Under the pieces are notes generated by a model. It ran no database searches and was not told the DNA's origin. It saw only the letters and a list, made by a program, of their open reading frames with translations. A program made the translations under genes and the position numbers. A stretch of DNA of 64,000 nt from Thiobacillus sp. (lineage in GTDB: Bacteria > Pseudomonadota > Gammaproteobacteria > Burkholderiales > Thiobacillaceae), in NCBI GenBank assembly GCA_024709685.1, contig JANJWF010000092.1, positions 1 through 64,000 of the forward strand, written 5' to 3'. Of the stretch, positions 8,241 to 17,227 are shown piece by piece (position 1 is the first letter of the stretch; each line of letters starts with the position of its first letter).

Positions 8241-10067
8241 ATGGCCACGCGTGACACCCTATCCCCCCAGGAAGCCCAATGCAATGGTGGTGCCGATTAC
8301 GCCGCGCTTGCGATGCAGGCGCTGCAGGAACCTGCCGACGCGGCCTACGCCAAGGAACTGATGGACCGCGTGGCGGATGACTGCCAGTTCACCAAGGATC
8401 TAGCGGCTTGCGCCATCGTGTACAAGGCACTGGGCGAACAGAGCCGCGCCGAGGCGTTGCTGCAGACCGCAGAAGACTTCTGCATGTCGGGCGAGGAGCA
8501 GGTAGCCCTGGCCGAGGCCAAGTTCAAGGTGCTCGGTGACAAGGCGGCGGCAGTGGGGGCGTACGAAAAAGCCCTAAAGGAAACCGGCAACCTCGACCCG
8601 CTGATCGATCTTGCGAAGAACGTGATGAACGTCATCGCCGACAGCGCCTTTGCGAAGAAGGTTCTGGAAAAGGCCGAGGCGAAGGTTTCGCGCGCGGTGG
8701 AATACAGCAAGCTGGCCGCAGCCGCAGCCGAGCACGTGCTCGACAAGGACTACGCGGCCGCGATCTTCAGCAAGGCAGCGGAAAAGCTTTCCAGCGTGCC
8801 GGATCTGCTGTCGCTGGCGGGAGAGGTCACCAAGACGTTGGGCGATCCCCAAAAAGCCAAGGCGCTGTACGAGCGCGCGCTTGCCGGCGCGACCGATTTC
8901 ACCGCCGCCAAAACCCTGATCGAATCGGCCAGGCAAGTCGGTGACGCCGCGTTCATGCAGGCCGCACTGAAGAAGGCCGGTGATCTTGCCAGCGCCACGG
9001 GCGAATACATCGAACTCGCGGAAGGGCTGGCCAGCGTCGGCGACAAGCCGGGGGCGACCGCGCTGCTCGACCGCGCAGAGGACGCGGTGGCGGGTCTCGA
9101 CGAGATGCAGAAACTGGTGACTGCAGTCGAGACGCATCTGGCCGACGACACCGAGCGCCTGACCCGGGTCAAGACCAAGCTCGAAAAGCGCCAGGCCAAC
9201 CACGCCCGTTACATGGAATTCCAGCAGCTGGAAAAGGACGCCGTCAATGTCAAGCAGTTCCTCACCCTCGCCGACCGCGTGCGGCTGGAACTGGAGGATC
9301 CGTTCTACGCCGCGAAGCTGATCGACTCGGCCGAGAAGCTGCTCGACGGTACCGCCTACCAGTTTTCGCGCTACAAGCCGATCCTGCTCGCGGTGGACAA
9401 GAACCTCGACGACACCGAATGGCTTTCCCGCCTGCTCGACCGAGCGGCGGAAAACGCCACCGACTTTGTCGCCTTCAAGGATCTGGTGATCAGTGCGGCG
9501 CACCTGCAGCACCGTGAACTGGGCGTTTCCAAGGCGCGCGCCTACCTTGCCGCGCGCGAGGCCGCGCTGGCGTCGGATCCACACGCCAGCGTCTACGACA
9601 GCGCAAAACTCGCCGAGGCGAGTTTTGCCGCCACCCAGGATATGGCCGAGGCCGGACGTCTGCTGGAAGCGGCACGCGCACAAGCCAAGGATCACTTCGC
9701 GCTGACCCATATCGGCCGCCTGTACGCGTCGATGGGTGACGACGTCAAGGCGGACGAACTTTATGCCGCAGCTGCGGCAAGCTGCTCCGACGGCGACGCC
9801 TGCATCCAGTTCATCGACCGGCTGAAAGGCTTTGCCCTGCCGGCCGACACGCTGAAGAAATGGTACGCCAAATGCGGAGACCATCTGAGCAAGCCCGCCG
9901 ACAAGCTGCGCTGGGCCGAAGGCATTACCGACGCCCTGAACGACAAGGTTTGGGCGGCCGATGCCTACGCCCAGCTCGCTGGCCAGTTCGGCGGCGACTC
10001 GCGTTTCGAGCTTAGCCGCCGCTCACATGCCGGCCTGGGCTACTTCGGCGCCATCCGCCGCCATTAA
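8241..10067 (+). CDS. Large alpha-helical (TPR-like) repeat protein
   Basis: The 608-residue, Ala-rich, soluble protein has no signal peptide or membrane helix. It consists of repeated helix pairs in the TPR/SEL1 style; recognisable repeat cores are GDKAAAVGAYEKAL, GDPQKAKALYERAL and GDDVKADELYAAAA, spaced irregularly over the whole length. A less regular middle (about 300-400) is rich in charged residues. GGAG at 8231-8234 supports ATG 8241. It is probably a cytoplasmic scaffold, but no partner can be named. It is transcribed away from the cytochrome-DUF302 operon and may share its control region. It ends before a good terminator at 10223-10251. Confidence 0.85.
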   Translation: MATRDTLSPQEAQCNGGADYAALAMQALQEPADAAYAKELMDRVADDCQFTKDLAACAIVYKALGEQSRAEALLQTAEDFCMSGEEQVALAEAKFKVLGDKAAAVGAYEKALKETGNLDPLIDLAKNVMNVIADSAFAKKVLEKAEAKVSRAVEYSKLAAAAAEHVLDKDYAAAIFSKAAEKLSSVPDLLSLAGEVTKTLGDPQKAKALYERALAGATDFTAAKTLIESARQVGDAAFMQAALKKAGDLASATGEYIELAEGLASVGDKPGATALLDRAEDAVAGLDEMQKLVTAVETHLADDTERLTRVKTKLEKRQANHARYMEFQQLEKDAVNVKQFLTLADRVRLELEDPFYAAKLIDSAEKLLDGTAYQFSRYKPILLAVDKNLDDTEWLSRLLDRAAENATDFVAFKDLVISAAHLQHRELGVSKARAYLAAREAALASDPHASVYDSAKLAEASFAATQDMAEAGRLLEAARAQAKDHFALTHIGRLYASMGDDVKADELYAAAAASCSDGDACIQFIDRLKGFALPADTLKKWYAKCGDHLSKPADKLRWAEGITDALNDKVWAADAYAQLAGQFGGDSRFELSRRSHAGLGYFGAIRRH

Positions 10068-10222
10068 ACCAGCGACTTGCGGCGAAGCGCCCTCGTCGAT
10101 TGGCCAGGCAAAGCTCCGCGGTTTGGCGCATGCGGTGCATCGTTTGCCCCTTCACGCCCTCCGCCCGCTTACGCGGAGAGCGCGAGGCAGAAGGCGGCTC
10201 TCCGTTGCAATACCCCTGAAAA

Positions 10223-10251
10223 CAGCCCGGTTGAACGGGCTGCTTTTATTT
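10223..10251 (+). terminator. Rho-independent terminator after the helical-repeat gene
   Basis: A 7-bp GC stem, CAGCCCG paired with CGGGCTG around a GTTGAA loop, is followed by CTTTTATTT. It lies 155 bases after the 608-residue gene. The intervening DNA (10068-10222) holds no recognisable gene. Confidence 0.8.
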
Positions 10252-10287
10252 GTACACTTCGGAATGAAGATGCATCAGGAGTGCCTC

Positions 10288-11343
10288 ATGGTCGACAATC
10301 TTTCCGCTCTCATCGACACCGTGCAAAAGAACTGCACCATCGCAGATGCCCGCCATGCACGCGAGATGACGATGTGCACCTTTCTTCTGGAAATGCGCGA
10401 GTATTACCGCTGGGAAATGGAAATCCCCTACGGGGCCCGCCTGCCCAAAGACGAACTCGGCGACTGGCTGAACGCACGCGAAAGCCTATGGGACACGGTC
10501 GAGGAAGAGGATTTCGCACCGCTCCCGCTCAGCGAGGCCGGCATCGATCCATTCGAGGCCGACGACATCAACCGCGCGCTGATCCCACAGGGGCTCGTCT
10601 ACAGCAGCGGGCTGGGCTCGTTCCGCAAGCCCCATTTCGTGCTGGCCGAGCTCAAGCGGGCCGAAGTGCGTGAAGGCGTGCAGGTGCTGGTGGCGGGCTG
10701 CGAATACGCGCGCGACCTGATCGCGCCGCCGGCGGCGATGCGCGGCGGCGCCATCTTCCTGCGCATGGACGCGGTGCGTCGGCTGCTATGGAACAAGTAC
10801 GAAGAATGGCAGTGGAAGGAGAAGGACACTGCGCTGGGGCGCGCATTTGCGCACTACGACTTCGAATGCGACATCGAGCGTGGACTCGACCGCATGGCCG
10901 AAGCCGAAAGCGAGGCAATGATCCTGCATGAGATCGGTGAGGCTCGTGCGGAATCGCTGCTGGGGGACGACTGGAACGCGATGCTCGGCGAGCTAAGCTC
11001 CCGACACGCCGAACTGCTGGTACGCGCGGTACGCGACCACCTGGCCGACTGCCTGGTTACGCTGCCGACGCTGCTCGAGCGCGAAGCGGCCGGCTCGCTG
11101 CATTTCTATCAGGCCAACCTGTCCGGCCTGCGGCGCGCGCTGTTTCCGGCCCTGCCGCAGGCTTATGAAACTTGGCTGGGTAATCGTGATGTCGCCCCCA
11201 TCGCCGGCCTCGTGAGACGCGGTGCGGCTCACTGGCTGGACAAGGCGAGGCAGCTGACCGCCATCTATCATCGCAATCCGGCACAGGGAGATGCGCAGAT
11301 CAACGCACTGGCCGTTGGCGACCTCGCCAGTCTGAAGCTCTAG
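10288..11343 (+). CDS. Conserved cytoplasmic protein, possibly Sfum_1244-like
   Basis: The 351-residue soluble protein begins at ATG 10288, supported by AGGAG at 10277-10281 six bases upstream. Distinct segments include an EMREYYRWE motif near residue 40, an IPQGLVYSSGLG-KPHF block and an LVAGCEYARDLIAPPAAMR block, followed by charged helices. The set resembles the widespread 'Sfum_1244 family' annotation in sulfur- and iron-metabolising bacteria, but I hold that only weakly. No catalytic motif is clear. It is single-gene, flanked by terminators on both sides (10223-10251 and 11352-11381). Confidence 0.8.
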   Translation: MVDNLSALIDTVQKNCTIADARHAREMTMCTFLLEMREYYRWEMEIPYGARLPKDELGDWLNARESLWDTVEEEDFAPLPLSEAGIDPFEADDINRALIPQGLVYSSGLGSFRKPHFVLAELKRAEVREGVQVLVAGCEYARDLIAPPAAMRGGAIFLRMDAVRRLLWNKYEEWQWKEKDTALGRAFAHYDFECDIERGLDRMAEAESEAMILHEIGEARAESLLGDDWNAMLGELSSRHAELLVRAVRDHLADCLVTLPTLLEREAAGSLHFYQANLSGLRRALFPALPQAYETWLGNRDVAPIAGLVRRGAAHWLDKARQLTAIYHRNPAQGDAQINALAVGDLASLKL

Positions 11344-11351
11344 GTAGCAGA

Positions 11352-11381
11352 AACGGGCGTCGAGCGCCCGTTCCTTTCCTC
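11352..11381. terminator. Terminator between convergent genes
   Basis: An 8-bp stem, AACGGGCG/CGCCCGTT with a five-base loop, is followed by a T/C-rich tract (TTCCTTTCCTC). It serves the gene ending at 11343 on the plus strand. It could also weakly end the minus-strand chemosensory operon whose last stop is at 11440. Confidence 0.7.
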
Positions 11382-11439
11382 TTCTCCTCCGTATTGTTCC
11401 GGGATCGCGCCCCCCGGAGGGCTGTTGATTCGCCATGCG

Positions 11440-14400
11440 CTAAGGCGCGGGTGAAGTCGTATGCCCCAACTGTTCGGCGATTTCGTCGAGCAGTTGCTGC
11501 TCCTGATACGGCTTGCCGAGGTATACATCGACGCCAAGTTCCAGCGCTCGGTTGCGGTGCTTGTCCGCGGTACGCGACGTGATCATGATGATCGGTACCG
11601 TTTTCAGCCGCGCATCGGCGCGCATCAGGCGGGCCAGTTCGAATCCGTCCATGCGCGGCATTTCGACGTCGAGCAGCACCACGTCGGGGATCAGATCATG
11701 CATCTTTTCCAGGGCATCGACACCGTCCTTCGCGCTCTCCACCCGGAAGCCCTCGCGCATCAGCAGACGGGTCGTGATCTTGCGCACGGTGAGCGAGTCA
11801 TCGACCACGAGTACCAGCGGCGCCTGCAGGGCACTGCTGAGTTCGATCGCCTCGGCCGGTGCGGCACGCTCGACCTCGTTGCGCGGCAGGCTCGCCCAGC
11901 GCAGAGCCAGCGGCACCGGGTTGAGGATCAGGATCACGCGCCCGTCGCCGCCTACGGTGGCGCCGGCTACGCCGGTAATGCGCGCCATCTGCGGTCCGAT
12001 GTTCTTGACCACGATTTCGCGCGTGCCCTCGATCACGTCGAGCAGCACGGCAACCTGGCTGGAGCCGCTGGCGAGCAGCGCCACCGGGTTGTAGCGCTGA
12101 ACCTCATGGATCGCTTCAGCATCGCCCAAGAGATGCGGCAGATAGGACAGCGGGTAGGACACCCCACGCCATGTCACTTCGCCCGCTATCATCGCTTTTT
12201 CCAGTTCTTCCGGGCGGAGTTCCAGCACCTGCTGCACCAGCGGTGCCGGCAGCGCATAACTATTTCTGGCGGCCTTGACCATCACCGCCTGTGTCATCGC
12301 CAGGGTGAGCGGCAGGTAGATATGGAAGCTGGTGCCGGTGCCCGGCGTCGAACTGATGTCGATGCGGCCGCCCAGGGCGGCGATTTCACTCTTCACCACG
12401 TCCATGCCGACGCCGCGCCCGGCGACTTCGCTGACGGCTTCGGCAGTGGAGAAGCCGGCAGCAAAGATCAGCTGTGCCAACAGGGTTTCGGTAGGCTCGA
12501 TGCCAGGCAGCAGCAGGCCATTGGCCTCGGCTTTTTCGCGAATACGCGCGTAGTTGAGGCCGGCGCCATCGTCCTTAACAGTCAGCACCATTTCGTTACC
12601 GGACTGGCGCGCGCTAAATACGATTTCGCCGAACTCGGGCTTGTCGGCGGCGCGGCGCGCCTCGGGCGACTCGATGCCGTGCGCCAGCGCGTTGCGCAGC
12701 AAGTGCTCAAGCGGCGCGGTGACCTTTTCCAGCACCGAGCGATCGATATCCAGGTCGCCGCCCTGGATGTCCAGTTGCGCACGCTTGCCCACATCGCGCG
12801 CGGTCTGGCGCACGGTCCGGTACAGTCGCTCGGCCACCGAATACAGCGGCACCATGCGTACCCGCAGCAGATTCTGCTGCAATTCGCGGTTAAGGCGCAT
12901 CTGCTGGATCAGCGCAGCATCCGCCTCGCCGAGGCGCGCCAGCAGGATATGCTGCACGGTGGAAATATCGTTCACGCTCTCGGCGAGGAAGCGAGTGACC
13001 TCCTGGAAGCGGGTGAAGCGATCGAACTCCAGCGGGTCGAACTCTTCCCCGCCACCCTGGGCCTGGAAGGTCGCCTGCATCTGCGATTCGGCCTGGATCT
13101 CGACCTCGCGAATGTGCCCGCGCAGGCGCGTCAGCGCTTCCGTCAATTCGTTGACCTGGCGTTTGAAGCCGAACACTTCGCTCTCGATCCGCGAACGTGC
13201 GATGGCGACTTCGCCGGCCTGGTTGACCATGCGATCGACCCAGTCGGCGCGCACCCGCAGCGTCAGGGCGTTGCTCTCGCGCGTGACCGCGTGCGCCGGG
13301 GCTGCGACATCGGCCGGCGAAGCCTCCGGCGTCGGCTCTGCCTGCTCCGGCATCGGCTCGACCCGTCCAAGAACCGGCTCAATCGGTGCCTCAAGCGGCT
13401 CGGCTTGTTCCTCGGCAAGGTGATCGAGCTCGCCCCGCTTCAGACGGTCGACCGCGTCAGCCATGCGGTCGAACTGCGTCTCAAGCGTCTCAAACACCTC
13501 GGCGCTTGCGGTAAGCTGGCCTTCGATCACGGCGATCACACGCGCTTCCATCACGTGCGTCAGTTCACCCAGGCGCATGGCGCCGACCATGCGCGCGCTG
13601 CCCTTGATCGTGTGCAGGTTGCGTCGCAAGGCGGCACGCGCGGCCAGCCCGCTCGGCGTGGCCTTCCAGGCGCGCAGTTGCGCGCTCGTATCCGGCACCA
13701 GCGCCTCGGCTTCCTCCAGGAAGATCGGCAACAGTTGCGGGTCGATTTCATCGGCCACTTCACGTCGATCGAAGACCGGCGCCGGTGCCGCGGGCCCGAA
13801 ATCCTTGATCAGGGCGTCCATGTCTGGCAGGCCGGACGCCGCCGCTGCGGCGGGTACCTGGCCTGCGGAAAATACTTCAACGGCAGGCTCGATCGACGCT
13901 CCGCTGCCGGAGATTTCGGTGGTCTGTACCTCGAATTCGATGGCAGCCTCGGCAGAAGTGGCCCGTTCGTCTTCCAGTTCGCCCAGGGCCGCGATCAGAT
14001 CGTGTGCCGTCTCGGGCTGCTGCCCGCTTTCGATGGTCGCGATCATCTCGTGCAGACGCGACACGGCATCCTGAACCAGCGGAAGATGTGCGGGCGGCAG
14101 CGGGGTCTGCACAAAACGGTTCCAGTACTGCTCGAGTGCATGCGATAGCTCTGCCAGAACCGTGACACCCGCCGTGCCCGCGATGCCTGCCAGGGTGTGC
14201 ACAGCACGGCGCGCAGGTTCACTGATGGTACTGCCGGCAAGCTCGATGAGGCGGCCGGCTTCTTCCTCCAGTACAGCCAAGCGCTGATGCGCTTCGGCCA
14301 TGAAGATCTCGTATAGCCCACTGGAGAGGCAGCACGAACCAAAGCAGATCTCGTCGGGTTCACGCGGATCGTCGGACGCAGTCGCTGCAGCCGGGCTCTC

Positions 14401-17148
14401 GCCCAGGTCGAATCCATCGAGTACCGGTCGATCGGCAGCAGGCTCGACAGCATCCGACCGGAAGGCATCGAAATGAACCAGCGACTCGCCAACCTCGACG
14501 TCGATCGTCGAGGCAGCGGAAACCGCGTTCCATTCGCCGTCGCCATCGGCAGGAAACTCGATCTCGATGACGGGCAGTGTTTCGGCTGCCGCGCCGCGGT
14601 CAATATCCGTTTTGACCGCAACGATTATTTCGTCTTCAGCGGCCGTTGCGATCGGCGCAGTTTCGATTGCCGCGGACGCGGGCGCACTGTTGTCGGCGAG
14701 CGACTCCGTGTCGAACGGCTGTCCCTGCGCCACACGCTCAACCGCCGCCAGCAGGGGCGACACCGGCAGTGCTGTCGGCTGACGTTCCTGCAGTGCGATC
14801 ACCCATTCCTGAAACACGCCGCGCGCATGCCCGAGCAGACGCAATAGGTCGCTGCTGGCCGCCTTGCTTTCGGCCAGCCAGCCATTCATCAACTGTTCGA
14901 GATGCCATGCGGTTTCACCGAGCTCGGATAGCCCGACCATGCGGCCGCTGCCTTTCAACGTGTGAAATGCCCGGCGGATGACTGTCAGCGATTCCTGGTC
15001 ATCCGGATTGTTCTGGCAGGCATCCGCCGCCTCGCCCATGGTCGCCAACACATCGCCGGCTTCCTCCAGGAAGATGTCCAGCAGGTCCGGTTCGATTCCT
15101 TCCGGTATCGACGTCAGGCCGGTGATCTCGGTTCGAACACTGGTCCGGGTTGCGGAGGCGGCCGGCGTTGTGACGGTCGGCTCCGACAGGGTGAATTCCA
15201 GCGCATCGGCGTGCGGCGGATGCGTCGGCTGGACGGTCGCTGCCGCCGACACGGTATCGGGCTCAAAGGGAAAGAATTCGATGGGGTCGAGGGGCGCCGC
15301 CTCAGCGCGACCGATAGCCTGAGAGGACGCGGCGGTGTCGCCGTGCGCGGTTGGAACAGCACCGGTGGGTTCGGGTGCAACCGCGTCGACTGCGGTAGCG
15401 GGCCGGGGCTCGCCGACTACGTCAAGGAATTTTTTTTTTGTTTCCGCCGTGTCGCCGGGCATGCTGTCGGCATCGACCAGACCGAAATCGGCCAGCACGG
15501 GGTGCAGAATCCTCGCGGCGTCGGCGCGGCCGGCGCAATAGGATTCGATGAACAGCCCGAGACTGGAGAATGCGTCCGCCAGACGCTGCTGGGTTGCCAC
15601 ATCGGGATGCCCATGGCTCACAAACGGCTGCACGATGGTGGCTGCCGCGGCCAGCAGGCTCGCTGCATCGGGCAGTTCGAGCATCGTCAGCGCACCTTGC
15701 GCCTGCTGCGCCAGTCCGGTCAGGCCGGTGAGCGCCTCGCGCTCGCCGGCATCGCGGAAGAAGGCATCCAGCACCTCTTCCATCTGCTTGAGGTTCTGCC
15801 CGACTTCCTGCGCCATTTGGACGAGCATGTCGCGTTCCGCGTCGCGCTGGCTGCCCGAGTCGGTGACACTGGCGGGCATCTCGCTGCCCTCGATGAGCGC
15901 ACGCAGACGCGCCTGCTGGCCCTGGGCGCGCACGGCGAAATCGGCATGCAGGATATCTTCCCGGTCAATCGCGTTCTGCAGGAACAGCAGCGTGGCGGCA
16001 ACCTCCAGATTCTTCTGTTCGCCCGCTTCACCGTCGCGCCTGGCAGCGGCCACTACCGCCAGCCCGTCCAGCAACGGTTTCAGGCCACTCTTCTCGAGCA
16101 TCTGTGCCTGGGGCTGCATGCGCTCGAGCTGGGCCTGAAACTGCTCCAGCTGTCCTGCATTGCCTTCCACGTAGGCGTGCCAGTTGTCGCGTGCGACCTT
16201 CAGGCCGCTTTGCAGGGTCTCCAGCACCGGGCGCATGCGCGCCAGCGTCTCGGGGTCCAGCATGCCGCGGCCCGGCAGATACCGGTCGAGACCGAAGGTC
16301 GAACGGATCTCCGCCGCGCGGCCGCCCAGGGCCTGGCTCTTTGCCACGAAAAACAGCGCATCGCGCATCAGGCGCTCTGCGACCTCCGGCGAGCCCTCTA
16401 TCAAACGGCGCATTTGCAGGTCGACACGGGCGAGCAACTGCTTGACATGGAAATCGGCTTCCACGCCTTGCGCAATCAGGCTGTCGACGAAGCCCACACA
16501 TGCCCACCAGAACGACTGCGAAGCCTGCGACGGCGCGATGTGTTCGATTGCAGCCAGCGCATCGCGCATTCGCCGCAGCCCCTGCTCAGCCTCGATATTG
16601 CGAAGGAAGGCCAGCAGCCCACGCTGGAACTGGCCGCGCGCGGCCTTCACTTCAGCCGTCCGCTCCTCCGGCGTCAGGCCGTCGCTGGCGCGCTTGCCCT
16701 GCACATCGGTACGCAAATCGGGGAAGAACAGTTCGCCTTCGAAAACCCGCTCGGCGCCTTGCAGTTCGCGCAGGCGCTTGTACAGGGGGAACAGCGCCAA
16801 CTCGCCGCTGCCGCGTCCGTCCGCCAGGTCCTTGACCCAGCGTTGCAGGCCTTCCATCGCATTGCGCAGGGCACGCAACAACTCGCTGCTCGCCTGCAAG
16901 CGGTTTTCGTTGACGTCGGCCAGGCACGACTCCAGCGTGCCCGCCAGCGTCGCCGCGCCTTCAAGCCCCACCATTCGCAGCGCCCCGGTCACCTGGTGGG
17001 CGTCGTCACCTGCCAGCCGCAGGGCATTGGTCAGATCGGCATCGATGCTGTAGGCCTGAATACGCCCCAGTGCCGCCTGCAGGGCAGCGTCGATGTCTCC
17101 GCGCACCCAGTTCAGGGGGCCGGTATCGTAATCGAGTAAGGCGCTCAT
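11440..17148 (-). CDS. pilL: ChpA/PilL-type chemosensory hybrid histidine kinase
   Basis: The 1902-residue CheA-like protein heads the type IV pilus chemosensory output. Four histidine-phosphotransfer sites are visible: a divergent one at His51 (HQVTGALRMVGL) and canonical ones at His729 (HTLKGSGRMVGL), His984 (HTLAGIAGTAGV) and His1179 (HTIKGSARMVGA). A dimerisation/HATPase core follows (HLLRNALAHGIE, DDGAGLN, GRGVGMDVV), then a CheW-like domain and a C-terminal receiver with Asp1827. It is the last gene of the pilG-H-I-J-pilL operon. The Hpt linkers are rich in Ala/Glu. The coding strand carries an A10 run at 15430-15439 (three Lys codons), unusual in this GC-rich gene. Named chpA in Pseudomonas. 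Confidence 0.94.
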   Translation of the reverse strand: MSALLDYDTGPLNWVRGDIDAALQAALGRIQAYSIDADLTNALRLAGDDAHQVTGALRMVGLEGAATLAGTLESCLADVNENRLQASSELLRALRNAMEGLQRWVKDLADGRGSGELALFPLYKRLRELQGAERVFEGELFFPDLRTDVQGKRASDGLTPEERTAEVKAARGQFQRGLLAFLRNIEAEQGLRRMRDALAAIEHIAPSQASQSFWWACVGFVDSLIAQGVEADFHVKQLLARVDLQMRRLIEGSPEVAERLMRDALFFVAKSQALGGRAAEIRSTFGLDRYLPGRGMLDPETLARMRPVLETLQSGLKVARDNWHAYVEGNAGQLEQFQAQLERMQPQAQMLEKSGLKPLLDGLAVVAAARRDGEAGEQKNLEVAATLLFLQNAIDREDILHADFAVRAQGQQARLRALIEGSEMPASVTDSGSQRDAERDMLVQMAQEVGQNLKQMEEVLDAFFRDAGEREALTGLTGLAQQAQGALTMLELPDAASLLAAAATIVQPFVSHGHPDVATQQRLADAFSSLGLFIESYCAGRADAARILHPVLADFGLVDADSMPGDTAETKKKFLDVVGEPRPATAVDAVAPEPTGAVPTAHGDTAASSQAIGRAEAAPLDPIEFFPFEPDTVSAAATVQPTHPPHADALEFTLSEPTVTTPAASATRTSVRTEITGLTSIPEGIEPDLLDIFLEEAGDVLATMGEAADACQNNPDDQESLTVIRRAFHTLKGSGRMVGLSELGETAWHLEQLMNGWLAESKAASSDLLRLLGHARGVFQEWVIALQERQPTALPVSPLLAAVERVAQGQPFDTESLADNSAPASAAIETAPIATAAEDEIIVAVKTDIDRGAAAETLPVIEIEFPADGDGEWNAVSAASTIDVEVGESLVHFDAFRSDAVEPAADRPVLDGFDLGESPAAATASDDPREPDEICFGSCCLSSGLYEIFMAEAHQRLAVLEEEAGRLIELAGSTISEPARRAVHTLAGIAGTAGVTVLAELSHALEQYWNRFVQTPLPPAHLPLVQDAVSRLHEMIATIESGQQPETAHDLIAALGELEDERATSAEAAIEFEVQTTEISGSGASIEPAVEVFSAGQVPAAAAASGLPDMDALIKDFGPAAPAPVFDRREVADEIDPQLLPIFLEEAEALVPDTSAQLRAWKATPSGLAARAALRRNLHTIKGSARMVGAMRLGELTHVMEARVIAVIEGQLTASAEVFETLETQFDRMADAVDRLKRGELDHLAEEQAEPLEAPIEPVLGRVEPMPEQAEPTPEASPADVAAPAHAVTRESNALTLRVRADWVDRMVNQAGEVAIARSRIESEVFGFKRQVNELTEALTRLRGHIREVEIQAESQMQATFQAQGGGEEFDPLEFDRFTRFQEVTRFLAESVNDISTVQHILLARLGEADAALIQQMRLNRELQQNLLRVRMVPLYSVAERLYRTVRQTARDVGKRAQLDIQGGDLDIDRSVLEKVTAPLEHLLRNALAHGIESPEARRAADKPEFGEIVFSARQSGNEMVLTVKDDGAGLNYARIREKAEANGLLLPGIEPTETLLAQLIFAAGFSTAEAVSEVAGRGVGMDVVKSEIAALGGRIDISSTPGTGTSFHIYLPLTLAMTQAVMVKAARNSYALPAPLVQQVLELRPEELEKAMIAGEVTWRGVSYPLSYLPHLLGDAEAIHEVQRYNPVALLASGSSQVAVLLDVIEGTREIVVKNIGPQMARITGVAGATVGGDGRVILILNPVPLALRWASLPRNEVERAAPAEAIELSSALQAPLVLVVDDSLTVRKITTRLLMREGFRVESAKDGVDALEKMHDLIPDVVLLDVEMPRMDGFELARLMRADARLKTVPIIMITSRTADKHRNRALELGVDVYLGKPYQEQQLLDEIAEQLGHTTSPAP

Positions 17149-17227
17149 GGTGTGTGTTCCCCAGATTGAGTGCAGCGGGCCTTCAGCTTGTCTCTTTGCG
17201 TTTCTCTTTGCGTTGCAGCCCGTCCGT

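Noticed and set aside
11461-14148. An 895-codon open frame on the plus strand opposite pilL
   Set aside because: High GC content gives long antisense frames; the minus-strand frame is a complete, motif-rich kinase.
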